Under the pieces are notes generated by a model. The model had not been told where the DNA came from. It searched no databases and worked only from the letters and a program-made list of their open reading frames with translations. A stretch of 64,000 bases of DNA from Peribacillus sp. Bi96 (GTDB taxonomy: Bacteria > Bacillota > Bacilli > Bacillales > DSM-1321). The stretch lies in contig NZ_CAKKLV010000011.1 in NCBI RefSeq assembly GCF_918698115.1, positions 1-64,000 on the forward strand. Direction: 5' to 3'. Shown piece after piece: positions 55,227 through 63,439 of this stretch; within the stretch, counting starts at the first letter, position 1; each line of letters begins with the position of its first letter. A program made the translations under genes and the position numbers.

Positions 55227-55811
55227 ATGAAGATTTATACACGTACAGGAGATAAGGGACAAACAAGCGTAATTGGAGGCCGGCTTGACAAGGATGACAT
55301 CCGGGTCGAATCTTATGGAACAGTGGATGAAGTCAATAGTTATATCGGTCTTGCGGTGACTGAATTGGATGAAGCGATATTTAAGGATGTATTGGCCGAT
55401 TTAGAGAAAATCCAGCATGAGTTATTTGACTGTGGCGGTGATTTGGCAACGGTTTCCGAGAAAGCCCCGCAAAAGCTGACGGATGAGGCCATTACCTATT
55501 TGGAAGAACGTATTGACGCTTTCATAGTTGAAGCGCCGGAACTGGAGAAGTTTATCCTGCCAGGGGGTTCAAAAGCGGCAGCAACGATTCATATTGCCCG
55601 TACGGTTACCAGAAGGGCAGAACGATTGGTCGTTTCATTGATCAAATCGGGTGCAGCCGTATCACCATTATCGCTTCAATATTTAAATCGCCTGTCCGAT
55701 TACTTCTTTGCAGTAGCACGTGTGATCAACTTCCGACTTGGTGTGAAGGATGTGGAATATATCCGCAGCGCAAACGTATTCCGTGGAGGGAAAAGAAAGG
55801 AAAAAGAGTAA
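55227..55811 (+). CDS. ATP:cob(I)alamin adenosyltransferase (PduO type)
   Basis: A 194-aa trimeric PduO-family enzyme attaching the 5'-deoxyadenosyl group to cob(I)alamin or cobinamide. Motifs: YTRTGDKGQTSVIGG at the start (ATP site), VESYGTVDEVNSYIGLA, ILPGGSKAAATIHIARTVTRRAER and LNRLSDYFFAVAR. The RBS GAGGAGG is well placed. All downstream salvage enzymes in the operon use adenosylated corrinoids, so this enzyme sits at the branch entry. Confidence 0.94.
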   Translation: MKIYTRTGDKGQTSVIGGRLDKDDIRVESYGTVDEVNSYIGLAVTELDEAIFKDVLADLEKIQHELFDCGGDLATVSEKAPQKLTDEAITYLEERIDAFIVEAPELEKFILPGGSKAAATIHIARTVTRRAERLVVSLIKSGAAVSPLSLQYLNRLSDYFFAVARVINFRLGVKDVEYIRSANVFRGGKRKEKE

Positions 55812-55812
55812 C

Positions 55813-56307
55813 ATGGATGTAAGAAAAATCAGTGCAATTGCTTTATTCATTGCCTTATCTGCTGTTGGGGCCATGATCAAAATCCCATCCCCGATCGGCA
55901 GTATCGCTTTAGACAGTTTTCCGGCCCTTTTGGCGGCTGTCATACTTGGCCCTGTACCCGGTGCGATTGTAGCCGGGCTCGGTCATATCATTTCAGCGTT
56001 CATCGGCGGCATGACTTTAGGGCCCTTCCATTTTTTGATCATGGTCGAAATGGCAGTGCTCGTTTGGATGTTCGGCGTTTTATATGTACACGGAAAGAAA
56101 ATGGGCGCATTCTTCCTCTTCTTTATCGGTAATGCCTTCATTTTAGCCCTGCCTTTCGTATTTTTGATCAGCCCTGGATTTTACACAGTGCTGGTTCCGG
56201 GGTTAACGGCGGCAACAGCAGTGAATGTAGCATTGGCAGCATTGTTAATGCCACGCTTGGCTCCTGTTTTGAAAAAAATGATTCATAAAGATGGTCTTGT
56301 AGAATGA
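55813..56307 (+). CDS. cblT: ECF transporter S component, probable alpha-ribazole transporter (CblT-like)
   Basis: A 164-aa membrane protein with five to six helices in the ECF S-component pattern: ISAIALFIALSAVGAMIKIP at the N-terminus, LDSFPALLAAVILGPVPGAIVAGLGH, then GPFHFLIMVEMAVLV. It starts 1 nt after the adenosyltransferase stop and overlaps the next gene by 4 bp. Its partner downstream looks like the alpha-ribazole kinase CblS, and no CobT is encoded here. The best call is therefore CblT, which imports alpha-ribazole in Listeria and Geobacillus. The energising EcfA/T parts must be elsewhere. Confidence 0.7.
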   Translation: MDVRKISAIALFIALSAVGAMIKIPSPIGSIALDSFPALLAAVILGPVPGAIVAGLGHIISAFIGGMTLGPFHFLIMVEMAVLVWMFGVLYVHGKKMGAFFLFFIGNAFILALPFVFLISPGFYTVLVPGLTAATAVNVALAALLMPRLAPVLKKMIHKDGLVE

Positions 56308-56999
56308 GTGATTCATTGATTCTACCGTTTTCCGAAGCAGAATCATTAATTGTTTCGAGTGATAATAGTGGCGGAATCGGACTGAAGGAAAAGGATCTTG
56401 TCCAGGTCCCTTATGAGGTCGTTGGCTATTACTCTTTTCGGGTTGCCGTCATGGAATGCATGGGTGTTGGCGGAAGGCCAATATCGGTTGTCCTTCACAA
56501 TTTCTGCGGTGATGAAGCCTGGAAGGCATTGAGCAGAGGTATCTCGAAGGGATTGAATGAATTGGGAATGGTCCTGCCCATTACAGGAAGCACAGAAAGT
56601 AACATGCCGCTTCTTCAATCAGCACTAGGTCTTATGGTTATTGGTAAACGAAGGAATGAACGTGTAATTAAGCAATATCCTTTTCGGAAAATCGCTCTGA
56701 TCGGCAGGCCGCTCGTTGGGAATGAAGTTATGGAACAACAAGAGAGGGTCGCTCCATTGTCTTTATTTAAAAGCCTTTGTGAGATGGAAGATGTACAGGT
56801 ACTTCCAGTCGGTTCAAAAGGGATAGCATATGAATGGGAGCAACTGGATCCAAGTGGTGAAGGCGTTCCTGTAAATATAAGTAGTAAAGTGGATATCAAA
56901 AAATCTTCTGGACCATCCACTTGCTTCCTTATTGCTTATCCTGTACATCTTGAGGCAGAAATCAGACACCAATCCGGTCTTCTTTTTATGAGGGAATGA
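56304..56999 (+). CDS. cblS: probable alpha-ribazole kinase (CblS-like, AIR-synthase-type ATPase fold)
   Basis: A 231-aa protein with the PurM/ThiL-type N-terminal pattern: SSDNSGGIGLKE (metal/ATP loop, about 18-29), then FRVAVMECMGVGGRPISVVLHN and a G-S-T-E-S-N segment in ITGSTESNM. It overlaps the S-component gene by 4 bp and ends the operon. CblS of Listeria/Geobacillus phosphorylates alpha-ribazole and belongs, as I recall, to this fold. With the CblT-like neighbour this gives a CobT-independent route to alpha-ribazole phosphate. The exact assignment is inference. Confidence 0.65.
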   Translation: MSDSLILPFSEAESLIVSSDNSGGIGLKEKDLVQVPYEVVGYYSFRVAVMECMGVGGRPISVVLHNFCGDEAWKALSRGISKGLNELGMVLPITGSTESNMPLLQSALGLMVIGKRRNERVIKQYPFRKIALIGRPLVGNEVMEQQERVAPLSLFKSLCEMEDVQVLPVGSKGIAYEWEQLDPSGEGVPVNISSKVDIKKSSGPSTCFLIAYPVHLEAEIRHQSGLLFMRE

Positions 57000-57000
57000 T

Positions 57001-57067
57001 CCGACCAGTTCATGAATGAGGTATCGAGTTTAGTTCATAATGAACGGATTCGGTCCCTTTTTTTCAT
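57001..57067 (+). terminator. terminator of the cobalamin operon
   Basis: CCGACCAGTTCAT and ATGAACGGATTCGG pair with an imperfect inner stem, followed by TCCCTTTTTTT. Confidence 0.6.
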
Positions 57068-57161
57068 TGAATAATCCTTACTTTGTATGGATAAGTTTAT
57101 ATTGTAAAATAGTATTTTGAGTTAGTTTATATACATAGAGAGATGCCAAAGATTCAGGGTG

Positions 57162-57383
57162 ATGTCTAGTTTATTTGGATTGAGCATTAACGATAGTTTG
57201 TTATTATACGCTCGTTATCATAGCCAAAGTGAAAGGCATCCAGTTAATGCTGACCTACTTGCATCCGGAATTATCACAGGTATGGATATTCCGGATGTTG
57301 CAGATGCTGTTCAGATAGGGGCATCACCCTGCTGGTCTGTTAGGGTGCTTCATTCTTTACATAAGGTTGCGCTAAAGGTTTAA
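57162..57383 (+). CDS. small protein of uncertain reality
   Basis: A 73-codon frame from the ATG at 57162 (or GTG 57159) with only a weak AGGG site. It reads SSLFGLSINDSLLLYARYHS and then a helical part, ADLLASGIITGMDIPDVADAV. No family is recognised. It may be the remnant of a longer gene, since the following 57384-57717 stretch has broken frames and no visible signals. Confidence 0.3.
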   Translation: MSSLFGLSINDSLLLYARYHSQSERHPVNADLLASGIITGMDIPDVADAVQIGASPCWSVRVLHSLHKVALKV

Positions 57384-57717
57384 TAAAGATGGACAAAATC
57401 AATCAGCCTGCATCCATTATCTAGATCATCGGTGTTGGCGAATACATGGCTAGTCGAACTACATCCATTCATATTTCACCGATTCTCGCTGGCTCGTTGC
57501 TGCCGTGACTTGTGTGCCTACTGGTTTAAGCTACTGTAGCAATGATAAGTATTATGCAGAAGCCAATTTCTTCTGTATCAGGTGTTAATATTGAGAATTG
57601 GTGGTCCTTGTAATCGGTTTCAGGTTCATTAATTCTATCCTGCGTAAATGATGCAGGATTTTGGATGATTAAATTTTACTTTAACAGTTTTACAAACGTT
57701 AAAATCTTGGACGGTTA

Positions 57718-57747
57718 TGGAAACGATAATATCAGTCGTTTCACTAT
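57718..57747 (+). promoter_or_regulatory. candidate cre and overlapping inverted repeat upstream of gntK
   Basis: TGGAAACGATAATA matches cre TGNAARCGNWWWCA at 13 of 14 positions. The same place has GAAACGA and TCGTTTC as a 7-bp inverted repeat with a 9-nt spacer. Either CcpA or a local repressor could bind, about 60-80 bp before the gntK start. Confidence 0.4.
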
Positions 57748-57800
57748 CCTAATCTTACTATTGAATTCAATTGTTTAAGAGAAAGGAGCATGATGTAAGT

Positions 57801-59345
57801 ATGAGACATTCAGGTTATATGATGGGGATCGATATTGGTACGACGAGTACGAAGGTCGTTCTTTTTTCAAAAGGAGGGGAGGTTGTACAATCTTGTTCGA
57901 AGGGATATCCTCTTCACAGTCCAACTCCTTCCGTTGCGGAACAAGATCCCGAAGAAATTTATAAAGCTGTCATTATTGCAATTGGCGAAGTTATGATTAC
58001 AAGCGGAATAGAAAAAGATGAACTTGGTTTCATATCGTTCAGTTCAGCGATGCATAGCTTGATCGCCATGGGGAAAGACGGTAATACGCTAACGAATAGC
58101 ATTACATGGGCAGATAATCGTAGTGTAGCCTATGCGGAGAAATTGAAGGCTTCAGAACAGGGGATGCGACTGTATCACAGGACGGGAACTCCCATTCACC
58201 CGATGTCCCCAATCACAAAAGTAATGTGGTTAAGAAATGAGCATCCAGGGATTTTTAACGAAACCGACAAATTCATAGGAATCAAAGAATACATCATCTA
58301 TAAACTTTTCAATGAGTATGTGATGGATTATTCACTCGCTTCTGCAACGGGCATGTTCAATTTGAATGAATTGAAGTGGGATGAAGAAGCACTTGCCATT
58401 GCTGGAATTGGGGCAGATAAGCTGCCAACACTTGTTCCAACAACCCATATCCTCTCTGGATTAAGTCCGGAATTAGCGGCAAAAATGAACATTCAGCCAG
58501 GTACCCCGTTTGTTATTGGTGCGAGTGATGGTGTGCTTGCGAACTTAGGGCAAAACGCCATCAAGCCAGGTGTTTTGGCAGTGACAATCGGAACGAGCGG
58601 TGCGGTTCGAACCGTCAGTGACCGACCGCTTACAGATCCGAAAGGCAGGACATTCTGTTATGCCCTTACGGAGAATCATTGGGTAATCGGAGGACCGGTC
58701 AATAATGGGGGAATCACCTTCCGATGGGCAAGGGACCAATTAGGCCGTGTTGAAATTGAAAAAGCGAAGGCTTCGGGACAAGACTCATATGAGATATTGA
58801 CGGACATGGCTTCAAATATTGCCCCTGGCTCCGACGGATTGATATTTCACCCGTATATGGCTGGGGAACGAGCGCCATTATGGAGTGCCGATGCAAGAGG
58901 CTCCTTCTTTGGACTGGCTCTTCATCACACTCGTGACCATATGGTCAGAGCAGTACTTGAAGGTGTGATGTATAACTTGTACAGTGTTCTCCTTGCTGTA
59001 AGAGAGCTGACAGGTACTCCCGAGAAAATTCATGCAAGCGGTGGGTTTGTCCGCTCGAAGCTATGGCGTCAAATCATGGCCGATGTATTTAATCAGAACG
59101 TGACAATTCCTGAAAGCTTTGAAAGTTCAAGCTTAGGTGCTGCCGTTCTTGGGTTATACGCTTTAGGGGAAATCGAAAGCCTCGATGAGGTTGAAGGCAT
59201 GATTGGTGCTACAAATGAGCTTGTTCCAATCGAGCAGAACGTTAAAGTGTATGAGGAATTAATGTCGATTTATTTATCCGTAAGCCGCCAATTGGAAGGC
59301 GACTATAAGAGGATCGCTGATTTTCAAAGACGTCATTTAGAATAA
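57801..59345 (+). CDS. gntK: gluconokinase (FGGY family)
   Basis: A 514-aa sugar kinase phosphorylating gluconate to 6-phosphogluconate for the pentose phosphate pathway. The FGGY N-domain begins MGIDIGTTSTKVVLFS (ATP phosphate loop). ITWADNRS is the substrate region, and the C-domain has TIGTSGAVR and HASGGFVRSKLWRQIMADVF. It closely matches the B. subtilis GntK layout and length. No gntR or gntP gene accompanies it, unlike the B. subtilis gnt operon. The start at 57801 follows AAAGGAG at a somewhat long distance. Confidence 0.92.
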   Translation: MRHSGYMMGIDIGTTSTKVVLFSKGGEVVQSCSKGYPLHSPTPSVAEQDPEEIYKAVIIAIGEVMITSGIEKDELGFISFSSAMHSLIAMGKDGNTLTNSITWADNRSVAYAEKLKASEQGMRLYHRTGTPIHPMSPITKVMWLRNEHPGIFNETDKFIGIKEYIIYKLFNEYVMDYSLASATGMFNLNELKWDEEALAIAGIGADKLPTLVPTTHILSGLSPELAAKMNIQPGTPFVIGASDGVLANLGQNAIKPGVLAVTIGTSGAVRTVSDRPLTDPKGRTFCYALTENHWVIGGPVNNGGITFRWARDQLGRVEIEKAKASGQDSYEILTDMASNIAPGSDGLIFHPYMAGERAPLWSADARGSFFGLALHHTRDHMVRAVLEGVMYNLYSVLLAVRELTGTPEKIHASGGFVRSKLWRQIMADVFNQNVTIPESFESSSLGAAVLGLYALGEIESLDEVEGMIGATNELVPIEQNVKVYEELMSIYLSVSRQLEGDYKRIADFQRRHLE

Positions 59346-59352
59346 TTTGATG

Positions 59353-59390
59353 GAAAGCACAGATGCGCAGGCACTGTGCTTTCTTTTTCC
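59353..59390 (+). terminator. terminator after gntK
   Basis: GAAAGCACAG and CTGTGCTTTC form a perfect stem followed by TTTTT. Confidence 0.88.
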
Positions 59391-59439
59391 CTATATTTAA
59401 AAATGGTAAGATGGAAAAAAAGCAAAGGGGAATGTTAAG

Positions 59440-59916
59440 ATGGGAGCCAGTAAAACGAATGCAATGCGAATTCTTGATAACAAACGTATTGAGTATGGCA
59501 TGATGAGCTATGATGCCAACGATGGAAAAATCGACGGGATCACTGTTGCGGACAAAATTGGAAAAGCGCAAGAAACCGTTTTTAAAACGCTTGTTACCCA
59601 TAGCGGGCCGCAGCAGCTATATGTATTTGTCATTCCTGTAGCCACTGAACTGGATTTGAAAAAAGCAGCGAAGGCGGCAGGGGCAAAAAAAGTTGAAATG
59701 CTTGCTGTTAAAGATCTACAAAAATACACAGGGTATATACGGGGAGGCTGCTCACCGATCGGTATGAAAAAGCAATACCCGACCTTTATCGACGAAAGTG
59801 CATCAAGGCTGCCGGAAATCATCGTAAGCGGTGGGAGGATCGGGACACAGATTGTCTTAAAGCCCTCGGAATTCCTAGAGGTCACACAAGCCGATGCAGT
59901 GGCCCTTATAAAATAA
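59440..59916 (+). CDS. ybaK: Cys-tRNA(Pro)/Cys-tRNA(Cys) deacylase YbaK
   Basis: A 158-aa trans-editing factor that hydrolyses Cys mischarged on tRNA-Pro. The YbaK/EbsC fold is recognisable: VFKTLVTHS contains the essential Lys (near 46), FVIPVATELDLKKAAKAAG, then GYIRGGCSPIGMKKQYPTFID with the family GGxSPxG motif. AAAGGGG lies about 9 nt before the ATG. Stands alone. Confidence 0.93.
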   Translation: MGASKTNAMRILDNKRIEYGMMSYDANDGKIDGITVADKIGKAQETVFKTLVTHSGPQQLYVFVIPVATELDLKKAAKAAGAKKVEMLAVKDLQKYTGYIRGGCSPIGMKKQYPTFIDESASRLPEIIVSGGRIGTQIVLKPSEFLEVTQADAVALIK

Positions 59917-60006
59917 TCGTTTCCACCCTTAGGCATTCACCTATTTGTTTTTTTCTGCATACGCTGTCTTGAAGATCACATCTTTATTGTGAGGGAGAGT
60001 GTGAAA

Positions 60007-61125
60007 GTGACTGGAAAAGTGATGCACTATTTCGCTGGAGGCAATACGGCTAAAGGTTTTTATAGTTTATATGATTCCAATTTAGCAGGTTTGGAAAGAC
60101 TATTCATTTTAAAAGGCGGACCTGGTTCGGGCAAATCAACCATTATGAAAAAAATCGGCCAAGAATGGCTGGATAAAGACTATGACATTGAGTTTTTACA
60201 TTGCTCGTCCGATAATGATTCCATTGATGGAGTAATCATACCGGCTTTGAAAATCGGACTTGTGGATGGGACAGCGCCGCATGTGATTGAACCTAAGGCG
60301 CCAGGGGCCATTGAGGAGTATGTCAATCTAGGGGCTGCCTGGAATTCTCAGCAGCTGGCTTCTGAAAGGGCGACTATCATAAGGCTGACGAATGCGAGAA
60401 GCAAGAGTTTTGAGAAGGCCTATTCCCTTTTCGCTGAGGCATTAAGGATACACGATGAATGGGAAGATATTTATAAGGCAAACATAGATTTCGCTAAATT
60501 GAATGGGTTGACCAATAAATTGATAGAAGGATTTTATAGAGATATCGTCCTTAACAAGAAGGCTGATGTTCGCCACCGTTTTTTAGGTGCTGCCACACCG
60601 AAGGGAGCGGTTGATTTCATTCCCAATATCACGGAGGGTGTACAAAAACGCTACTTTTTAAAGGGCCGTCCGGGTTCAGGTAAATCAACGATGCTGAAGA
60701 AGATTGCAAAGGCTGCAGAGCAAAGAGGCTTTGATGTGGAAGTGTATCATTGCGGTTTTGATCCGCATAGCTTGGACATGGTAATCGTCCGGGAGGTAGG
60801 AATCGCCATTTTTGACAGCACATCACCACATGAATATTTCCCAAGTTGTGAAGGTGATGAAATCATTGATATATATAAAACAGCCATCCTGCCAGGAACA
60901 GATGAAATTTATGCCGATCAGATAAAGGATGTTTCCTCCAGGTACAGGGATAAAATGAATGAAGCGACAGCAAATCTGGTTAAAGCAAAAGATGCGCATG
61001 ACGAACTCGAAAAGATTTATGTAAAAGCAATGGATTTTACAGCCATCGATGACATTCAAAGTGACATCAACGAACAAATTATTGAACGGTCACAGGCAGT
61101 TGATAGCCAAACCATTCTACATTAA
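60007..61125 (+). CDS. tandem P-loop NTPase (PRK06851-like)
   Basis: A 372-aa protein with two homologous halves. Each half begins with a Walker A (KGGPGSGKSTIMKKI near 35 and KGRPGSGKSTMLKKI near 220). Each is followed by a strand ending in HCSSDNDSIDGVII or HCGFDPHSLDMVIV and an A-P-H/S-P-H segment. Function is unknown; such proteins are found in many Bacillus and clostridia. The GTG start at 60007 is chosen because GAGGGAG lies 9 nt upstream; 59989 is also open. Monocistronic. Confidence 0.75.
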   Translation: MTGKVMHYFAGGNTAKGFYSLYDSNLAGLERLFILKGGPGSGKSTIMKKIGQEWLDKDYDIEFLHCSSDNDSIDGVIIPALKIGLVDGTAPHVIEPKAPGAIEEYVNLGAAWNSQQLASERATIIRLTNARSKSFEKAYSLFAEALRIHDEWEDIYKANIDFAKLNGLTNKLIEGFYRDIVLNKKADVRHRFLGAATPKGAVDFIPNITEGVQKRYFLKGRPGSGKSTMLKKIAKAAEQRGFDVEVYHCGFDPHSLDMVIVREVGIAIFDSTSPHEYFPSCEGDEIIDIYKTAILPGTDEIYADQIKDVSSRYRDKMNEATANLVKAKDAHDELEKIYVKAMDFTAIDDIQSDINEQIIERSQAVDSQTILH

Positions 61126-61129
61126 GACA

Positions 61130-61164
61130 AAACTGCACCTATCTCAATTAGGTGCAGTTTATTT
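61130..61164 (+). terminator. terminator after tandem P-loop gene
   Basis: AAACTGCACCTA and TAGGTGCAGTTT form a perfect 12-bp stem followed by ATTTAT. On the opposite strand TTTTGTCTT follows, so it could work both ways. Confidence 0.85.
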
Positions 61165-61291
61165 ATATACATAATTGGAGCTTTTACATGACTGAATTCA
61201 CACCAAGGAATATATCCAAGTTTGTAAAACGTGTTTATCCAGTCTCTTTCGGTTAAAATAGGAATTATATTGAAAAAAGGAGCGGGTTGAA

Positions 61292-62161
61292 TTGATAAAG
61301 ACGATAGCGATTGATATGGACGGAACATTGTTAAACAAAGTGCAAAAGGTCAGTGAGGCAAATAAAGACGCAATACAAAGGGCTCAAAGAGAGGGCGTGG
61401 AAGTGATCATTGCTACTGGAAGATCCTACGTGGAAGCTAGGTTTGCATTAGATGAAGCAGGCATCGTTTGCCCTGTCATCTCAGTAAATGGTGCTGCCCT
61501 TTTCACGGAGGACGGAAAGATTGCCACTTCCAATCCGATGTCAGTTGGGACTGCTAGCATGGTTGCTAAATTACTCGAAGAACGAGGAGTTTATTTCGAA
61601 ATTTATACGAGTCAGGGAATCTATTCTAAAAACTATGAAAACGCCATATCTGCTTTGGTGGATGTATTTGTTACAGCCAATCCGGACGTTGACCCTGAGA
61701 GGATGAGGAAATTTGCAGAGGAGCGTTTACAGCTTGGACAAGTTACGTCCATTTCCGATTATTCCGAGTTATTCAGCCATTCTAATGTGGAATATTATAA
61801 AATTCTCAGCTTTTCAAAGGATTTAAGTTTATTGAATCAAATTTCTTCTGAATTAAATGAGGAGGATGGAATTACAGTCACCTCATCAGGACGTGAAAAT
61901 GTGGAAATCATGAGTGGGGCGGCTCAAAAAGGTACGGCACTTGAAACATATGTGAATGAAAAATCCGGCTCGATGCAGGAAACGATGGCTATTGGGGATA
62001 ATTATAATGATGTATCCATGTTTGAACGAGTAGGTTTGTCTGTCGCGATGGGAAATGCACCGCTCGATATTCAAAAAATGTGTGATGAAGTAACAGGCAA
62101 GAATGATGAATCCGGTGTTGCGGAGGCCATTTTAAAGGTACTTAAACAGTCAGCCTATTAA
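61292..62161 (+). CDS. Cof-type HAD family sugar/nucleotide phosphatase
   Basis: A 289-aa HAD hydrolase of the Cof/YwpJ group. Motif I is AIDMDGTLLNK (nucleophile Asp8, acid/base Asp10), motif II IIATGRSYVEAR, a C2-type cap lies at about 85-190, and motif IV is AIGDNYNDVSMFE. Typical substrates are sugar phosphates or FMN/PLP-type cofactors; the substrate here cannot be told. The TTG start at 61292 has GGAG about 8-9 nt upstream. Confidence 0.9.
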   Translation: MIKTIAIDMDGTLLNKVQKVSEANKDAIQRAQREGVEVIIATGRSYVEARFALDEAGIVCPVISVNGAALFTEDGKIATSNPMSVGTASMVAKLLEERGVYFEIYTSQGIYSKNYENAISALVDVFVTANPDVDPERMRKFAEERLQLGQVTSISDYSELFSHSNVEYYKILSFSKDLSLLNQISSELNEEDGITVTSSGRENVEIMSGAAQKGTALETYVNEKSGSMQETMAIGDNYNDVSMFERVGLSVAMGNAPLDIQKMCDEVTGKNDESGVAEAILKVLKQSAY

Positions 62162-62188
62162 ACTCATGAATCGAAAGGGGAAAAGCTT

Positions 62189-63283
62189 TTGAAAAGATGG
62201 ATCTTATTTTTCCTTATGACTACATTTACTTTAATTGGGTGTAACATGAATGAAAAGGACGGTAATACCAAGTCTAAGCCTGATAAAGAAGTGACGGGCA
62301 CTTTAGGACAAGATCCGGATGTTCTGGTAACGAACCTGCATGCACCATGGTCGATTCAGAAAAATGGGGGCACGATGTATGTGTCAGAGCGGACAGGAAC
62401 TATCGTAGAATGGGACAAGGGTAAGATGACAAGGCAAAAGGTCAACCTTAAAAAGCCATTGTCGGCAAAAGCGGAAGCTGGGTTGCTTGGATTTTTGTTA
62501 GCTCCCGATTTCGCTAAGAGCGGGCAAGCTTTCGCTTATTATACGTATGAAGAAGGTGGCGATTCCATCAACCGAATCGTCCTGCTGCAAAAGGTTGAGG
62601 ATATGTGGCTGGAGAGGGAAACCTTAATCGACCGAATACCAAGCGGTGATTTCCATCATGGTGGCCGGATCAAGATCGGACCGGATGATAAGCTATATGC
62701 TACAACTGGTGATGCAAGAAATTCGGAGATCGCACAAGACATTGAATCTTTAGGCGGGAAGGTTTTGCGCATGAATCTGGATGGCACCGTACCAAAGGAT
62801 AATCCTTTCAGGAATTCATATGTCTATTCATACGGTCATCGGAATCCACAAGGTCTGGCATGGGATGAAGCGGGACAGATGTATGAAAGTGAGCACGGAG
62901 ATTCGGCACACGATGAATTAAATAAAATTGAACCAGGTAAGAATTATGGTTGGCCAGTGATACAGGGCGATGAGAAAAAAACGGATATGGTAAATCCATT
63001 GATTCATTCCGGTGAAAATACATGGGCCCCTTCTGGAATGGCTTATTTTGACGGGAAGCTTTATTTTGCAGCCTTAAGGGGCGAAGCGCTTAAGAGCTAT
63101 GATGTAAAGAACGGAAAACTGACTAATATCATTACGGGTTCGGGAAGGATACGTGATGTATTCGTAGATGAAGATTACCTTTATTTTATAAGCAACAATA
63201 CGGATGGCCGTGGAAACCCTGATGAAAAAGATGATAAACTTTATCGTTTACCACTATCTCGGTTAAAAGGAAATATGCCTTGA
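62189..63283 (+). CDS. PQQ-dependent sugar dehydrogenase-like lipoprotein (YliI/sorbosone type)
   Basis: A 364-aa protein. The lipoprotein signal ends in LIGC (Cys near 18). It is followed by the six-bladed glucose/sorbosone dehydrogenase propeller: NLHAPWSIQKNGGTMYVSER, AEAGLLGFLLAPDF, GRIKIGPDDKLYATTGDARN, YGHRNPQGLAW and SEHGDSAHDELNKIEPGKNYG (metal/PQQ region). It would be an extracellular membrane-anchored aldose dehydrogenase. Cofactor supply is unclear because no PQQ synthesis genes are seen here. The TTG start has AAAGGGG 8 nt upstream. Confidence 0.87.
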   Translation: MKRWILFFLMTTFTLIGCNMNEKDGNTKSKPDKEVTGTLGQDPDVLVTNLHAPWSIQKNGGTMYVSERTGTIVEWDKGKMTRQKVNLKKPLSAKAEAGLLGFLLAPDFAKSGQAFAYYTYEEGGDSINRIVLLQKVEDMWLERETLIDRIPSGDFHHGGRIKIGPDDKLYATTGDARNSEIAQDIESLGGKVLRMNLDGTVPKDNPFRNSYVYSYGHRNPQGLAWDEAGQMYESEHGDSAHDELNKIEPGKNYGWPVIQGDEKKTDMVNPLIHSGENTWAPSGMAYFDGKLYFAALRGEALKSYDVKNGKLTNIITGSGRIRDVFVDEDYLYFISNNTDGRGNPDEKDDKLYRLPLSRLKGNMP

Positions 63284-63346
63284 ATTTATCAAGTCGTGAT
63301 TTATAATAACTCTCATGTTCCAACTGTTTCGAATAGAAGAACGAAA

Positions 63347-63380
63347 GGAGCCTTCGCTAAATAGCGGAGGCTTCTTTTGT
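63347..63380 (+). terminator. terminator after sugar dehydrogenase gene
   Basis: AGCCTTCGCTA and TAGCGGAGGCT form a stem around AA, followed by TCTTTTG. Confidence 0.82.
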
Positions 63381-63439
63381 TTAGGGGCTTGAAGCATCGA
63401 TCCCTATGTAGCAGCATGGCATCGATTTAATGCCCCAAG

